Origin: an uncultured Clostridia bacterium
GTDB taxonomy: Bacteria > Bacillota > Clostridia > Christensenellales > UBA1242
Length of the DNA: 6,973 nucleotides
Direction of reading: 5' to 3'
NCBI GenBank assembly: GCA_947384015.1
Contig: CANDFN010000055.1
Span: forward strand, 1-6,973
Part shown: positions 6,929-6,973 of the stretch, in pieces
Layout: the number at the start of each line of letters is the position of its first letter
Position numbering within the stretch: the first letter of the stretch is position 1
Notes under the pieces: model-generated
Database searches by the model: none
Seen by the model: only the letters and a program-made list of their open reading frames with translations
What the model was told of the DNA's origin: nothing
Position numbers and translations under genes: made by a program

Positions 6929-6973
6929 AGATCGGAAGAGCACACGTCTGAACTCCAGTCACCATAATACATC
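6929..6973 (+). other. Illumina TruSeq index adapter with index bases (non-genomic)
   Basis: AGATCGGAAGAGCACACGTC and the bases after it, to 6962, match the 34-base TruSeq index adapter exactly. They are followed by eight bases, CATAATAC (6963-6970), in the index position, and then ATC (6971-6973), the first bases of the constant segment after the index. The stop codon that appears to end tex lies in this adapter. Trim from 6929. Confidence 0.98.

Noticed and set aside
5116..6951. tex as a naturally truncated or pseudogenised S1-less Tex
   Set aside because: The stop codon and final residues come from adapter sequence starting at 6929; the native part is intact.

Overview
The window is about 6.9 kb of AT-rich chromosomal DNA from what looks like a strictly anaerobic, low-GC Gram-positive bacterium (Bacillota, clostridial in the broad sense). 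The basis is the A/T-rich codon usage, purine-rich Shine-Dalgarno sites, TATAAT-type promoters and a full-length homodimeric pyruvate:ferredoxin oxidoreductase. Nothing visible fixes the genus. Both ends are not genomic: bases 1-28 are an Illumina TruSeq adapter (one mismatch), and bases 6929-6973 are the opposite TruSeq adapter followed by an 8-base index and the first bases beyond it. The biological insert is therefore 29-6928 (6900 bp), and both terminal genes are cut by library construction, not by evolution.

Left arm (minus strand): a small zinc-ribbon/DUF2007-like protein (584-883) lies upstream of truA (29-535, 3' end missing). The small gene has a strong promoter at 929-957. truA has no Shine-Dalgarno site and has its own extended -10 placed so that transcription would begin about at the ATG.

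Right arm (plus strand): a 180 bp divergent intergenic region separates the left arm from a 1190-residue pyruvate:ferredoxin oxidoreductase (1064-4636). All three [4Fe-4S] cysteine sets and the thiamine-diphosphate residues are intact, and the protein carries an unusual Lys/Thr-rich C-terminal tail. A clear intrinsic terminator (4648-4673) closes this unit. Next come an unrecognised 106-residue charged protein with an internal repeat (4750-5070), driven by its own extended -10 promoter, and the gene for the Tex/YdcI RNA-binding transcription accessory protein (5116-6928), cut before its C-terminal S1 domain.

Functionally this is a housekeeping neighbourhood: tRNA pseudouridylation, central fermentative carbon and electron metabolism, and a transcription/RNA-associated factor. 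The genes do not form an obvious pathway. I see no mobile element, CRISPR array, tRNA, rRNA or defence system. The points most worth attention are the adapter-bounded nature of the molecule with its false protein ends, the PFOR tail, the repeat-bearing orphan protein, and the possible leaderless truA start.
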